From assembly GCA_012656075.1 (NCBI GenBank), contig JAAKBF010000194.1, positions 310,001-374,000 of the forward strand: 64,000 bases of DNA, written 5' to 3'. The notes under the pieces were generated by a model. The model did no database searches. It saw only the letters and a list, made by a program, of their open reading frames with translations, and was not told where the DNA came from. Position 1 is the first letter of the stretch; every line of letters starts with the position of its first letter. The stretch is from Phytophthora hibernalis. Taxonomy: Eukaryota > Oomycota > Peronosporomycetes > Peronosporales > Peronosporaceae. Shown piece by piece: positions 36,045 to 47,700 of this stretch. A program made the position numbers and the translations under genes.

Positions 36045-36137
36045 CTGTGTGCTATTCCGACGCCTTACTGGTGAGTACTTTTATCTAACGTTATTCGTTG
36101 TGGAATGCCATCGCCCAACATTAATACATTAGCGTAT

Positions 36138-37020
36138 TTAGTTATCAGCGATGTACTTTTCAAAGTCTTCCATCGACATCATGGCGTCCAGATCCACCGA
36201 TGGTTCAGCGGGGTCCTTTATCAACAAATGCCGCTCATTAAAGTCAACACCTCTGCGCAGTTCTCATCCAAAGTTCTCATCCAAAGGACCAACGTACCTG
36301 CTTATTCGTGTCTTGCTTGTACTCGTCAACACGGGAAAGAGCGTTTTGAGACTTTGTACCCGGTGACAACGGATCATCCGTCGTCAAGTTTTCCATCTGC
36401 TGCATGATTCGGTCTCCCTTTTCCCCAAGCATGTAGTCATCTCTGCACCACCAAGTTAGTGTTGCTGTACAATGTCGCCTCTTGTACATGTATGCCTCGA
36501 CGTACAGAAGACGATTCAGCTGGATATCATCGCTGGCTGCGGGAATGGTATCATCCGACTCGAGTTGGGGATTCTCCAGCATTACGGTACGGCAATCTCC
36601 ACAAGTTAAGCAATTGCAGCTAACATTGCTACCCACCTCCGTCTTGGAGAAGAGGTCGTGCAGCTCTCGGCGCTTCTGCGGACGTTTCGTCTTGCTGTCC
36701 TTGGTATTATTCTGCCAGTGGTGGATCTTGGTTACGATGTCTCTGACGACACACTCTCCATCAGTGCAATTGGTAATTGCAAGAGAGGTGAGACGACGTG
36801 ACTTACTCGTCTTCCTCTTCGTCGCCGAAGAAACCACCTCCGGTTTTGGAGGTCACTTGGTTCTCACCACGCGTCAACTCCATCGAGTTTGCAGGGGCGA
36901 CGTAGCCGTCCGTATGCGCTGCATCAAAAATGAAAACGCTGCAAATGCACAATAAGTTGATCATCCTGTCGGTGCAAGCATTTCGGCGTTCGTACTAAAG
37001 TTCGTCTTGCGCTCCGTCAT
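36138..37020 (-). CDS. Small acidic/basic protein of unknown function
   Basis: I do not recognise this gene. The start MTERKTNF is joined after a short first exon (37020-36996) to THTDGYVAPANSMELTRGEN, then GGGFFGDEEEDE, DIVTKIHHWQNNTKDSK, a KRPQKRRELHDLFSKTE stretch, and RDDYMLGEKGDRIMQQME. It ends in VDLDAMMSMEDFEKYIADN at the stop 36138. At least five exons are needed, with donors and acceptors of the local type (36996, 36918-36807, 36742-36637, 36573 onward), and the last junction near 36290 is not in phase as written. The protein is hydrophilic, without membrane spans. It is convergent with the RasGEF fusion (93 bases between stops). Confidence 0.55.
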
Positions 37021-37279
37021 CTTGGTCAAGAAAAAGATCCAAATTGGATCAACTGTACGTGAAGAGTGGCACACGGTACCGGTGCTGAAGCTCGAGCGTC
37101 GAACACCGAAACTCATGCAGGTCATCGGTATCTACAGTCACAACGAAGTAAGGCCGTAAAAGTTTAGCGGCAAACTAATACTTCGTACTACAGTACTTCA
37201 CTAAGGCTAGCGTTGGATGTCCGTGGAACTGGAAGGATTTGAGCAAAAATGTCGGCTGAATTACAACGTGTACAATAGA

Positions 37280-38031
37280 TTACAGGCCGCGTACATCCAG
37301 CACGCCTCTCTTGAATCGCCCCTTCGTAGCCTGCACGCCAAAGTCGACCTTCTTGCGCTTCTGCTGGTCTCTGGACGAGCTGATCGATTTCCGCTTCCCC
37401 GTCACCACGTCCGACTCCTTCAACTGAGTAGTTGTACAGCGAAAGCAACAACAACACCAATAGCAGCAAAAGTGAGCATGCCACACCCGACAACAAGCTC
37501 AAAACACCTGAACCGCAAGACGTACCAGCTCCTCGCGACGTTCCTTGCGAGCCGCACCCTTCGTCTTCAGTCCAATTAGCACCTTGTACGGCACGCTGCG
37601 GTTCTTAGCCGCTTTTCCACCCAGTGCCTCGACCTTCTTGGCCTCGTGCGCCTTCTTCTCCTTGCCCTTTAAGCTTGCGCTGGCTGCCACCATCAACACC
37701 AAGCACCAAAATCAACATTCCGTCAGTGATTCATCGTTCTACTGCACTAAAAGTTCTGCAAACTGCACGACAGCAACGCACCGAACTCTATCACCGAGTC
37801 GAATGTGTCGTCGAACTCCTTGCGGATCTCCTGACGCAACGACATCTCCGGTTCATCCTCCTTGTTCTGCGTCGAATGGGAGTGTCAATCGTTGAAATTA
37901 AGAGCGAAACAGCGAATTCGAGCACAAACCTTGTTCACACGATGCTTGCGCTCCTTCCACGTCTCGGTGGGGCACTCGAACACTTGCACTTTCTTCTTCT
38001 TGCCGCTTGCCACGGGAAACTGGAACGCCAT
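37280..38031 (-). CDS. Small basic nucleolar-type protein, possibly C1orf131/DUF4602-like
   Basis: Four exons begin with MAFQFPVASGKKKKVQVFEC (38031-37930) and continue with NKEDEPEMSLRQEIRKEFDD, KNRSVPYKVLIGLKTKGAAR and LKESDVVTGKRKSI, ending QATKGRFKRGVLDVRGL at 37280. It is about 180 residues, very Lys- and Arg-rich. The pattern of a conserved NxxxPYKVL block followed by a basic tail ending in GRFKRGVL resembles the DUF4602/C1orf131 family of small-subunit processome factors, but I rely on memory of the family pattern only. No membrane segment or signal peptide is visible. An unspecified RNA-binding protein is the alternative. Confidence 0.6.
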
Positions 38032-38204
38032 CTTCGCCTTTGGTGATGGACGCCAACCAAATGTCTAATGAACACCTTAACGGATAGGCTAACCGACACG
38101 TGGACCACATAAATGTCAAGATCTGTGACGCGCGCATTCAAGTTCAGCCTGGCACTGATAGTTTTTGCTCCCCACTATTGTTACTAAAGGTTCATCGCTA
38201 TAGT

Positions 38205-40184
38205 TTAGACCAGCACTTGTACCTGGAACAGACCACTGCTGGCTGCTAAACGCCCGTCTCCGTTATGACTGTCAAGCTCGTCCAAGTCTTCTTCAGCGTC
38301 ACTTGCATCATCGCCGTCGAAGCTGCTGCCGAGGTCCGACTCAAAACTATCCCGTCCGCTGATCGATTCACTCACGAACGAATCCACCTTGTCATCTCTC
38401 TTTGTCTCCTGCTCAAAGTCGTAGAAGCCTCGGCTTTTGATGACACGGCTGCTTCGCAAAGGATTCGCACGGCGGTTGTCGTTGTCACCACGTCTGTTTG
38501 CTGCGGTCGGAGACGAAGTCGGTGCTGGTCCATTGTTGGTTCGGTTTTGCGACTTGGGGCTCAAGGGAACGAAGACGCTTTCACCAACTAAAGACTCGTT
38601 TAGCATGCTTTCGTCGTACGTTGGGACCGCAGGAATTGGCCGGTACCTGGATAATCGCTGAAAGCGAGAGGAGTCCATTCCGCTGACTGCCATCCGTTTG
38701 TCTGGCGTTGGCGCTGAAAAGTCGGCCATGGACATCGGACTTGGTGGCTTTCTTCGTCGTCCTTGCACTGGAGGCTGAGCTTGGTCCTGGATATTCAATT
38801 CTCCTAGGGTCTCGCGAATGTGATTCAGCCGTGAGAATGTCTGAGTTTCAGGGACATCGACTGACCGATCCGGAAGCGCAATACCACCCCGAGCAAAGCT
38901 CGTTTCAAATCCGACAGACTGAACAGGTGTAGGTCGATGTTGATAGGAAGCAGCCTGGTACTGCTGTTGCTGAGCTTGTTGCTGAGCTTGCTGCTGGGCT
39001 TGCCGAACTTGCTGGGTCTGGAGGTCCGTATGGTGCTGCTCGTTAAGGGCTCGTTGTGCATCAACTAAACTAGCCATTTTCTCGTTCTCAAGCTGGAGCA
39101 ACGCCCGCTGCACACGCAATTCCTCTTTCTCGCGTCGAGACTCATCTCGTTCTCTCCGCAGCTCTTCACGTTCTCGGCGAATTTCCGACAGAAGCGAGCG
39201 GTACTCATCAATGATACGGCTCTGCTGTTCCAGTTGCTGGCGTGACTCCTGTACGTCGTTCTCCTGAGGATATAAACCTCTCCCTGCTATGCCACTAGCC
39301 GTGCCCCGATCAAATGTATCGCGACCGGCATCGTTTGTACTCCGTCCGATACCTAGAGGCATCTGAATCTGTGAAGGAGCAGGTGGAGGCATCTGAATCC
39401 GCGAAGGAGCAGGAGGAGGTAGCATCGCTTCCACCGCTCCCACATTCCCATACTGATGATCTCTCTGATAAAACATTCCTTGGTCTTCTCCGCGTGGGCC
39501 CCTGTCGAATGCAAAGTTCTGGAAGTCGTTCCTCGGTCTTTCCGTCAACTCTGGCAGTGGCGGCAACGTATGAGCGTACGGAGAGTTCAACTCCGTCCTG
39601 TTATCGTTCAGTTCAGCCTTCACCGCCGGTGAGAACTGCCCTAATTTCCGCTGCGCTCGCAGCTGCTGCTCTCGGAGGAAGCGCATTTCCTCCCTGGCCG
39701 CGTCCTCCTCGCCGCGTCGGCGCTCCGTCTGCTGCAGCTCCTTCAGTCTCGCCTTCTCCTGCACCTGTTCGTCCAGCATCCGCTTCCACTGCATCTGCTG
39801 CGCGCGTTCTCGCAGTCTCTGACTTGTTTCGCCCTCGTCAGTCACTCGGAAGCGCGGATGGGACGAGGAAACGCTGGTGGCTTCCCCGGTCGCAGCGCCG
39901 CGGTCCTGTCGCTGGTCATCGATCATCTCCACGCTCTGTGAGAGCTTCCAGGGTGACTGGGAGGCCGCGGGCAGCTCGAAGTGGCCGCCTTCGACCAGCC
40001 ACTTGGCCGGCGAGAGCTCGCTTGGTGCCAACTTGCGCTCCAGATCCTCGCGCTCCATCTGCTCTTGGTGCTGACGCGCACGACGCATCGCGATCTGGTG
40101 GTCCAACTCCCGCGCGTAGGCCTCACGTCGGCGCTGGATCTCGCGCGGGTCCTCGTCGTTGGCGCCCGAGTCCGCAGGCCACAT
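38205..40184 (-). CDS. Coiled-coil protein, CSPP1-like
   Basis: This is a single uninterrupted frame of 659 residues. The N-terminus has the short helical block YARELDHQIAMRRARQHQEQ, like those in centrosome and spindle-pole-associated protein CSPP1, and a second, KRMLDEQVQEKARLKELQQT. The centre holds a direct repeat PPPAPSRIQM/PPPAPSQIQM (39350-39415), a long charged coiled coil (RREREELRRERDESRREKEE) and a polyglutamine-like run (38950-39010). The tail is acidic (DDASDAEEDLDELDSHNGDG). A microtubule- or centrosome-associated role fits the coiled-coil layout and the neighbouring IFT140 gene, but the CSPP1 assignment is tentative. Confidence 0.6.
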   Translation of the reverse strand: MWPADSGANDEDPREIQRRREAYARELDHQIAMRRARQHQEQMEREDLERKLAPSELSPAKWLVEGGHFELPAASQSPWKLSQSVEMIDDQRQDRGAATGEATSVSSSHPRFRVTDEGETSQRLRERAQQMQWKRMLDEQVQEKARLKELQQTERRRGEEDAAREEMRFLREQQLRAQRKLGQFSPAVKAELNDNRTELNSPYAHTLPPLPELTERPRNDFQNFAFDRGPRGEDQGMFYQRDHQYGNVGAVEAMLPPPAPSRIQMPPPAPSQIQMPLGIGRSTNDAGRDTFDRGTASGIAGRGLYPQENDVQESRQQLEQQSRIIDEYRSLLSEIRREREELRRERDESRREKEELRVQRALLQLENEKMASLVDAQRALNEQHHTDLQTQQVRQAQQQAQQQAQQQQYQAASYQHRPTPVQSVGFETSFARGGIALPDRSVDVPETQTFSRLNHIRETLGELNIQDQAQPPVQGRRRKPPSPMSMADFSAPTPDKRMAVSGMDSSRFQRLSRYRPIPAVPTYDESMLNESLVGESVFVPLSPKSQNRTNNGPAPTSSPTAANRRGDNDNRRANPLRSSRVIKSRGFYDFEQETKRDDKVDSFVSESISGRDSFESDLGSSFDGDDASDAEEDLDELDSHNGDGRLAASSGLFQVQVLV

Positions 40185-40355
40185 GACGACTCAGATTCCG
40201 AGGTGCTGAGATTGTCGAACGGTTTGGTTTGAAAACGGTTTTTGCGAGGGAAGGCGTTTGATTGGAGGATCAAGTTTACCGGAAAATCACATTAAGACTC
40301 AGAAAATTGGGGGACGGGAAATTCAACAACCTGGAACTGGAACTGGAACTCTTTC

Positions 40356-40976
40356 CTAGAAGTTCAACGAGTTGCCAAAGAGACACGAGTCGGCGTACTC
40401 GCGTCGCAGATCGACCATGAGCTTTTCCACTTGCAAGTCGCTACGTCGACACTCGGACTGCAGCAATTGGAAGCGAAGTGACACGTCGCTCTGGAAACGA
40501 CGCAGCCTCTTGCGCTCCTTCTTGGCTCCATCTCGTCGAGGTCGGCAGTGGCTGTTGCTCCGACGTCGGTGTTTGTGGCTGCTGCAGTCACTTTCGCTGC
40601 TGCTGCCGTTATAGTCATCACTATCACTCTCAGCTTGAGGTCCGTGCAGCATCTTCTGGATACGGACGCGCTCCTTTCTGCGGCGTTTGCACTGCTCCAG
40701 ATTGCGTAGCAGAGCCTCTTCTTCTCGCTGTAGGCTGTCAAGTCTTTCCTGACCTCGCTGGAACGTCTGCTCCTCCCTATTGAGCCACTGTTTCTTTTGT
40801 TCAACCTCTGCGTACAGCTCTGCCAACGTCTCATTGACATCTGCGTCGTCTGTGCCGCGCGTGCCTTCGCCCTGCGTCAGGTACAGCGTCTTGTGCTGGG
40901 AACTGCCATTGCTCGGCCCTCGACCGTTCGAGATTTGTTCCTGGGTGCGCACTCGGAACACGACCGACTTCTCCAT
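40356..40976 (-). CDS. Coiled-coil protein of unknown function
   Basis: The frame opens with an ATG at 40976 (MEKSVVFRVRTQEQISNGRG) and runs 206 residues to 40356. A heptad-rich helix (ETLAELYAEVEQKKQWLNRE through LEQCKRRRKERVRIQ) is followed by a Ser/His-rich acidic-basic linker and a second helix (RFQLLQSECRRSDLQVEKLM). The frame is open further upstream, but no ATG exists there. I do not recognise a family. It lies between the CSPP1-like and RCC1-repeat genes, all on the minus strand, 171 bases from the former. Confidence 0.65.
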   Translation of the reverse strand: MEKSVVFRVRTQEQISNGRGPSNGSSQHKTLYLTQGEGTRGTDDADVNETLAELYAEVEQKKQWLNREEQTFQRGQERLDSLQREEEALLRNLEQCKRRRKERVRIQKMLHGPQAESDSDDYNGSSSESDCSSHKHRRRSNSHCRPRRDGAKKERKRLRRFQSDVSLRFQLLQSECRRSDLQVEKLMVDLRREYADSCLFGNSLNF

Positions 40977-41323
40977 GGTGCGTAGGACGCTGCGGCGAGG
41001 ACCTCGCGTGGAGGACCAAACGGGGAGTGGCTGCTGGACGACGAGCTCGCGGTGTCCTTCATGATCGTTGCGGTCCAAGATTTGAGTGGCGATGTGAAAA
41101 TCTCTTTTGAAACCCGTAAGAATGAATATTTCATGAATTGTTTAATGTTTGTATTTTGTAAAGGAAATAGATTCTTAATTTGTGTAACCTCCTGAAAACG
41201 ATATGGGTCAATATATCGATAATTGCAGCTTGATGTACATCAACTGTATCGTATTGATTGTCTACGTTCCTGTCTAAGCTGCCTCTGCTGGTCACTTGAA
41301 TAGTCTGCGATGGAGCAACACAT

Positions 41324-42883
41324 TTATAGTTCGCCGTGCGGGACGGGCTTGCTGGTGGGGATCGGCGAGATCATGGGCGAAAAGATGGGGCGAGAGGCGT
41401 GCATGAGAGCCGTCGAGTGCGCACCTCCTGCAGAGACCTGGCGGACTGGGATCGGGCCGAGGTCCAGACACGTAGGCACGGACAGCGGCTTCATGTCCGT
41501 CAAACCCAGTCGTCCGTGGCTGCAAGAGGCAAGAAAAGTCAGTACGAGACTAGCGTTAACTCCTCGTCAAATCAACTCGAATGGGCAATAGATCGATGCG
41601 TACTCAGGTCGTCCCGCGACGTAGGCGATGCCGTCGCTCGTGACGAACAGAGTGTGAGAGCCACCACACGCAGCTTGAATCACCGTTTTGCCCTTCAACG
41701 CCTTCACCTGTGGGAATAGAAACATCATGATGTCAGCAAAAGTTTTCGTTGCAATACTCGCGCAAGCAGCCATTCGTACCAAATGAGGTCGCGTTCGACT
41801 CTTTGTGTCGCCGAGTCCAAGTCGACCGTATTCACCACGTCCGAAAGCATAGCAGTCTCCGGACTTAGCCACCACCGTTGTGTGCCAACCACCACAAGAC
41901 ACACGCCTGCACAATCCAGACACCGTTAACATCATGGAATCCGCGCACAGGTCGAGAGTAATACAAGCAACTTACAGTGCCGGGATGGTATCGAAGAACT
42001 CGACTCGCTTGGGCGTCTGCTGGTCGGACGTCTGGCCAAGGCCAAGCATACCGTAGTCCTCTTTCCCCCAAATGTACACGTGCCCTTGCTCAGTCACAGC
42101 GGCCGAGTGGAAAGCACCGCACGCAACCTGCACGACCTTCTCACCGTTGAATCCTTCGAGCAAACGCGGTCGGCTGACTCCCATCAGCCCCTCGTCTTCC
42201 GTGTCCTTCAGCCACGCAGAGCCGATACCCAGCTGGCCACTATCACCTCGGCCCCAGACGTAAACGCGCCCCAAACTGGTCAACGCAGCCGTGTGCGTTC
42301 CACCACAACTGATCTTGAGGATTTTTTCGTCTTCATCGCCTTTCGGCATCGGACACTTGACCGGCAGCGACTCGTGCGCCGCCTCGAACTCCTTGGGCAG
42401 CCCCAGTTGTCCCCAATGCGTCTCGCCCCACATGTACACCGTGCCGTCCTTGGTCACAGCAGCAGAGTGGCATCCTCCGCACGAGATGTAGTCCACGACG
42501 AGTCCTTCCATCTCGAAGAAGGCGATCTTCTGCGGCTCATTAATGCTCTTGAGGTCTCCGTGGCCCAGTTGGCCCATCTGCACAAAACACATCCAATGAG
42601 TACGTCAAGAAGAGGGCACAAGAGACGACTCAGAGCGCACCGATCCCCACCCCCACGAGTACACGGCGCCGTCAGCCGTGAGCGCCATTGTGTGGCGGGA
42701 GCCGCAAGAGACTGCGATGATCTCCTCGTCCGCCAATCCGTCGAGCTGCTGCGGGAAGTTGGAGGCCGACACGTCGTCAAGCGCCAGCATTGGTCGGCGC
42801 TTAGCGCCTGTGCCCAGTTGTCCGTCGTCGTTGCAGCCGAACGCCGTCACCGCGGACTGCGTGGCGCCCGTCGAGATGCTCAT
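41324..42883 (-). CDS. RCC1-repeat (beta-propeller) protein
   Basis: Five exons (42883-42641, 42577-41976, 41906-41780, 41707-41604, 41519-41324) join cleanly to 423 residues with no frame break. Seven RCC1-like blades are visible, each with the CGxxHTxAxTxxGxVYxWG pattern, for example VSCGSRHTMALTADGAVYSW, ISCGGCHSAAVTKDGTVYMW, VACGAFHSAAVTEQGHVYIW, VSCGGWHTTVVAKSGDCYAF and VSAGGAHSTALMHASR. This makes a complete single propeller. RCC1 itself is a Ran exchange factor, but most repeat proteins of this type do other jobs, so the partner cannot be named. Confidence 0.9.
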
Positions 42884-43067
42884 CCGTCTTGAAGGTCTCT
42901 TGTTGAATGCAAGGTGAATGCACGAATGACGTACCCAGCCGATTTGTATCGCTGCAAACCTCTCCAACTAGATTTGTACATTTTTGCAATATCTTATCTG
43001 GTTTGACAAATATTAGCTACCGGTAGCGTTAACTGAAATGATTGCATGTTATGTTTTAATCGCAACT

Positions 43068-44567
43068 TCAACACTGACGGTCGTCCACAGAGACCTGTGT
43101 GGACGCTTTTGCGTACATCTGCGCCTTGAGGATGTGGAGTCGAGGGCCGCGAAGTTCACCGCGTTTGCCCTCGAGTTGGTGTTTGATCTGTGCGAAGCGA
43201 ACGGCGTTCGGGTTCCGAGGTGGTTTGGTACATGTAGTGCTCGACACCTTTGACTCGGCTTGCTGTCTTCCAGCACTGCTACTGCTGCGTTTGAGTGAGT
43301 GCTGGACATGCGAGTGCATTTCTGGTCCCAAGTCGCCTTCGTCCTCATCGATAGAGTTGACTCCGTACTTCTTCTTGGCTGTGGTGGTCATCGACGGCAC
43401 GAGCATGCGCGTGGTTCGGTTGACCTGAAATTGCTGCTTGTACTTGGCCATCAAGCGTTGACGAAAGGCTGAAGCCTTTGCCTGCTGATCGCGTGCCGCC
43501 ATTTCTCGGCGGTAAGCTTCACGTTGAGTCGGGTACTTAGTGGTCACCTGCAACGCTCGACAACGCCGACGACTTGCTTCGCCACGCACTAACCGCTGAA
43601 TCTTCACGGCTGGAGACTGCCGAATACCTTTCAACCATCCTTTCTCCTGCTTGTACTCACGAAACACTATGCGCGTGGTAAGTCCTCGCCAGCACGCCTG
43701 AATGCGACTGACCAGGGCGTGTTCGCGACGCAGAACGCGTCTCGTGATCTCCAGCACGTTGTTCTCCACCTTTATCAGCGTTGGTCTGCCACCCGATCGA
43801 CGCACATACTCTCTGTAGTTCCAGTAAAAGACGCTAAGCTCTGCTGTGTTGGTGTACCAGAAAACCGGAGGATCGTTGGCTCGATTCGCCAAAGCGTAAC
43901 TAAGTATCTGTGGTGCCATGAAGCGGATGATCCGAAGACACCGCTCGATCACCGTTCGCCTTCGCGCCTGCATGCCTCGTACCCGCGTTTGTATCCTTGT
44001 GGCTGCCCGGGTGATCTTCCGCAGATATCGGTCGCGCTCTACCAGGCGACAACGGAATTCCAGGCGTCCAAGAAATCCCCGTGCGATACGCTGGAGCAGT
44101 GCGGTTGCAGGGACTCGTCGACGTTCGAACTCCTTGATGGCATTTCGCTCTTCTTCGATCTGTTCCTGGAAGCTCACAACCCCTGCGCGTAGATACCGAG
44201 TGCTGCCACACCCTGGGCATTTCGGCACTTCTTCATACAGAGAGGTTGTGTTTCTCTCGTCCAACTCGTTGGGAAGCTTCATCGAGTCTGCCAACTGGTC
44301 TGCCTTGCGCCGTACTCGTACCACATCGATGAACGTCACACTATTGCACCGTTGGCAGGTCAAGTACGGCGTCATGGTACTGAGCAAGTCGTCATGTATT
44401 GGTATTGAGTTGATCTCCAGCTTTTGCTCGGGAGCATTTTCGATGTCATCAGAAGTCGTTGCGACAGTCGAAGCTGTGTGCGGCGAAGTGATCTCGGCAC
44501 TAGTCTGAGCGATTGGTTTGTTGCTCGCTGTTGGGTGTGGGTTACCTGGTAGTGAAGAATTGGGCAT
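43068..44567 (-). CDS. Zinc-ribbon plus IQ-motif protein
   Basis: This is one continuous frame of 499 residues. A CxxC...CxxC pair (YLTCQRCNSVTF and PKCPGCGSTRYLR, residues about 70-130) suggests a split zinc ribbon. It is followed by IQ-type calmodulin-binding helices (ALLQRIARGFLGRLEFR, AATRIQTRVRGMQARRR, VSRIQACWRGLTTRIVF, AVKIQRLVRGEASRRRC) and a basic C-terminal region. IQ-repeat proteins with this spacing often bind calmodulin and cytoskeletal or axonemal partners. The zinc ribbon at the front is unusual. I do not recognise a specific family. Confidence 0.75.
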   Translation of the reverse strand: MPNSSLPGNPHPTASNKPIAQTSAEITSPHTASTVATTSDDIENAPEQKLEINSIPIHDDLLSTMTPYLTCQRCNSVTFIDVVRVRRKADQLADSMKLPNELDERNTTSLYEEVPKCPGCGSTRYLRAGVVSFQEQIEEERNAIKEFERRRVPATALLQRIARGFLGRLEFRCRLVERDRYLRKITRAATRIQTRVRGMQARRRTVIERCLRIIRFMAPQILSYALANRANDPPVFWYTNTAELSVFYWNYREYVRRSGGRPTLIKVENNVLEITRRVLRREHALVSRIQACWRGLTTRIVFREYKQEKGWLKGIRQSPAVKIQRLVRGEASRRRCRALQVTTKYPTQREAYRREMAARDQQAKASAFRQRLMAKYKQQFQVNRTTRMLVPSMTTTAKKKYGVNSIDEDEGDLGPEMHSHVQHSLKRSSSSAGRQQAESKVSSTTCTKPPRNPNAVRFAQIKHQLEGKRGELRGPRLHILKAQMYAKASTQVSVDDRQC

Positions 44568-44795
44568 GATCCTCTACACCGGTACAAGCAAGCCATGGAG
44601 TCCCTTTGATGCACCCCTTCGCGAACAATTTTCAGGACTGGTAAATTGCCAATCTTGAGTTTACCAGTGAAAACACAAAGTGGATCTCGGGACATCCAAG
44701 TTTTCAATGGAAAACATAAAAGCAAAAGCAAAGTGTTCATGTTTCATATGCCAAACGCAAGTTATGCAGACATTCAAAGCAAGTCAAGACACTGC

Positions 44796-47700
44796 TTACT
44801 CGTCTTCGGCGATATCTTCTTCCATTTCGTCGTCATCATCGTCTCCAGGACGCCCCGTCTTACCCTCGCGCGAATTCGGACGACTCATGGCTGCCTCACG
44901 GGACCCTGGGCGACCATTGGGAGCCTCGCGCGAACCAGGACGGCTGGTCTCACGCGATTCTGGACGAATCGATTTGGCTTCACGTGAACTGGGTCGACTG
45001 GACGAAGCAGACTGCTTGGTGTCGCTTGGCGAGGGCTTGCGGCGGCGGTCGTCACCCAGAGAAACGCCTAACTTTGCTTGCACGGATTCCACCACCCGTG
45101 AATCAACGTACGTTTTGATCGTGAGCCCCTTGCGTCTCATCTCCTCCATCATCTCAAAGCTCTTATTCAACTCGCCTTCTTCGTAATACGCTTCTGTTAG
45201 CATTGCATACGCGTCACCCACACGGATAGCTTCCTCGATACCTGGTTCCTCCAGCAGTTTGATGACAATATCCATCATCTCTTTCGGGTTGTGCTTCACT
45301 TGCTGTCGGGCGACAACAAACTGTTCGATCAGTAGAATGCGCTTTTCATAGCGCTTCAGTAGTGCTTCCTTGCCGTCTGTGCGAGATTTGGACACCACCT
45401 GAACGGCTTCTTGCAACGCGGAAATTGCCTTCTCGTAGTCGCGATACTCCTCAATCTCCACTTGAGCACAGCCGGCATAGAAAGCTGCAAGCTGCTCAAA
45501 CGCACGCGCTTTAGTGTAGAACCCCATTATATTCTTCAGGATTTCCGAATCCTTGCGCCAATCCAAATTCTGCAAGTAGTTCGCAGCCAGAACAAAGATT
45601 TGGGCATTGCGCGATACGTTGGCAAAGAACACTACTTTCTCAGTGTCACCGGACTTGAGCAGACACTTCATGGCCTTGAGTTTATTTCCGGCTTGAGTGT
45701 ACTTCTTCGTGGCCAAGTGGTACGAGCCTTGCTGTTTGCAGCATTTAGCAAGTTTCAGCAGCAGCTCAGTGCGCTTCTTCTTGTCAGCCGGCGACGCGGT
45801 GTCATCGCCCTTGGGAGGCGTCATCTTTTCCGCCATTTCTTCTGTGACCTTCACATCATGTTGCATGCACACATCCAGAGCCTCTGTGACGCGATTCCCG
45901 ATCAAGCACAAGTGCACGGCCTTAGCGAAATGACCATTAGCAATGAAGAAGTCGGCGCATTTTTCAAGATAGCGGGCGACGTGTTGCCAGATCCACTGAG
46001 TTCATCTGTCAGGTGATGCAGCTCCTCAAAAAGCTGTGCCTGGAAACACAAATCGAGTGCCTTAGCCACGTTTCCTCCTTTGTGATACAGCTGGACGGCT
46101 TTCTCCATTTCGCGTTGCTCCTCGAAGTATGCAGCACAATCAAGCATATCACTAGACTTGCTCATGAGCGCAAAACCCATGAGGTCGGCATCCATGCGGT
46201 GTTCCTTGGCCAAACGAATGGCATGGTTGTAGCAACCACCGCTTGCGAAGAAATGGATAGCGTTAGAAATTTCGTTGTGTGCCTCAAATTGACGGGCTAA
46301 ATGATAAGCTGCTGCGCGATTCCCGCTCGTCTGTGCTACTTTAGCAGCCGCCTGGAAGTCTTTCTTGAAACACAACACACGCACAATAGACAGGTAGTCC
46401 TTAGCACGCTGATAGCTCTCCACAGCAGCATCAAATTGTCCCTGACTCTCTTGAAATTGAGCCCACCAAATCAGCAGGTCGCGGTTGTTTGAAGATGCTA
46501 CGTACTTCTGGAGAATGTCCACCTTGCCTAGCTTGAATAGCATGCGAGGAATATCCTTTTGATGAGTGCCAGCATCCTCATAGGCTTCCATCGCTTCCTT
46601 CAGGTCTCCCATTTCCTCGTAATGTCGTGCCAGTGCATGATAAGTCGTTTTGAGATGAATGCGATCGCGCTTGGCCGCTACATCAACAGCCTTTTTCCAG
46701 TATCCACTGGCCTGGTAGAGTTTGTTCAAGAGGTCGTAGCGGCCGCATTCACGGTACAGTCGGGCTGCATCATCGCGCAATCCTAGTTGAATTGCTACCA
46801 TAGCAATCGCAACTTCGAGTTCGGGTTCTTTCTTTGCCTCTTGCACAGCAGCCGCACCACGAGCATGACCCATATTCCCGAGACATACCTCAGCTACATC
46901 CAACCGCTTTGTCTTCACGCACATGCGGGCCATGTTCTCCCAGACGGAAGGGTTTTCAATGAGTTTGACCGAGCGGTACGCTTCATCCATATTACCAACC
47001 GTCATGAAGTAGCAAAAGTCGATTAGAGCTTGCTTCGCCTCATTGTTGACCTTATCCAGCCCCGTGAAGTCGCGCATGATCTGCGTGCGAAGATAGCTAA
47101 CGGTGTCGTAAACCATGGGAATTTTGGTGACGGGGTTGTTAGCCTTGGTCCGGCCAACGTGCACTACGGTTGTGGAATCATCTGATGAGCTGTTATCCAC
47201 CTTAGCCACGAAGTATACACGTGGAACTTGAATGCCTAGCAGCGCGGAGTACTTCAGATCAAGGTCAAAACTATCTTGCATCAGTAGACCGTGCTCGTTC
47301 GACGCAAAAATAATGGTGATCTCCTTGTCCGAGACTTGGCTCCCGCGCGCCACCAAGACCACCGGCCCCTAAGCCATCGTCGATACTCAAATCTCGACGA
47401 CCAGCAGGACCTCCAACTGATGCCACCGACACATTATCACTACCAGTCTTGGCAGTCTCGCAAATAATCAACCGTGGCTCTTGGGGATCGAAGAAAGCTG
47501 ATGTTGGGTAGCGCGAAGATCCGAAATCGAACTGCTGATAAATGTTGAGGTCTGTTTGAAACAAGAAAAGCTTGTTCAACGGTTCTCGCATTAGTAAAGC
47601 ACCCTCAACACGGTCAGCAACAATGGAGATGCGAGTGCCGTCCGAGTTGACACAGATAGATCGCATCACCGCATACTTGGTCTCTTCCCCAAAAGCTTCG

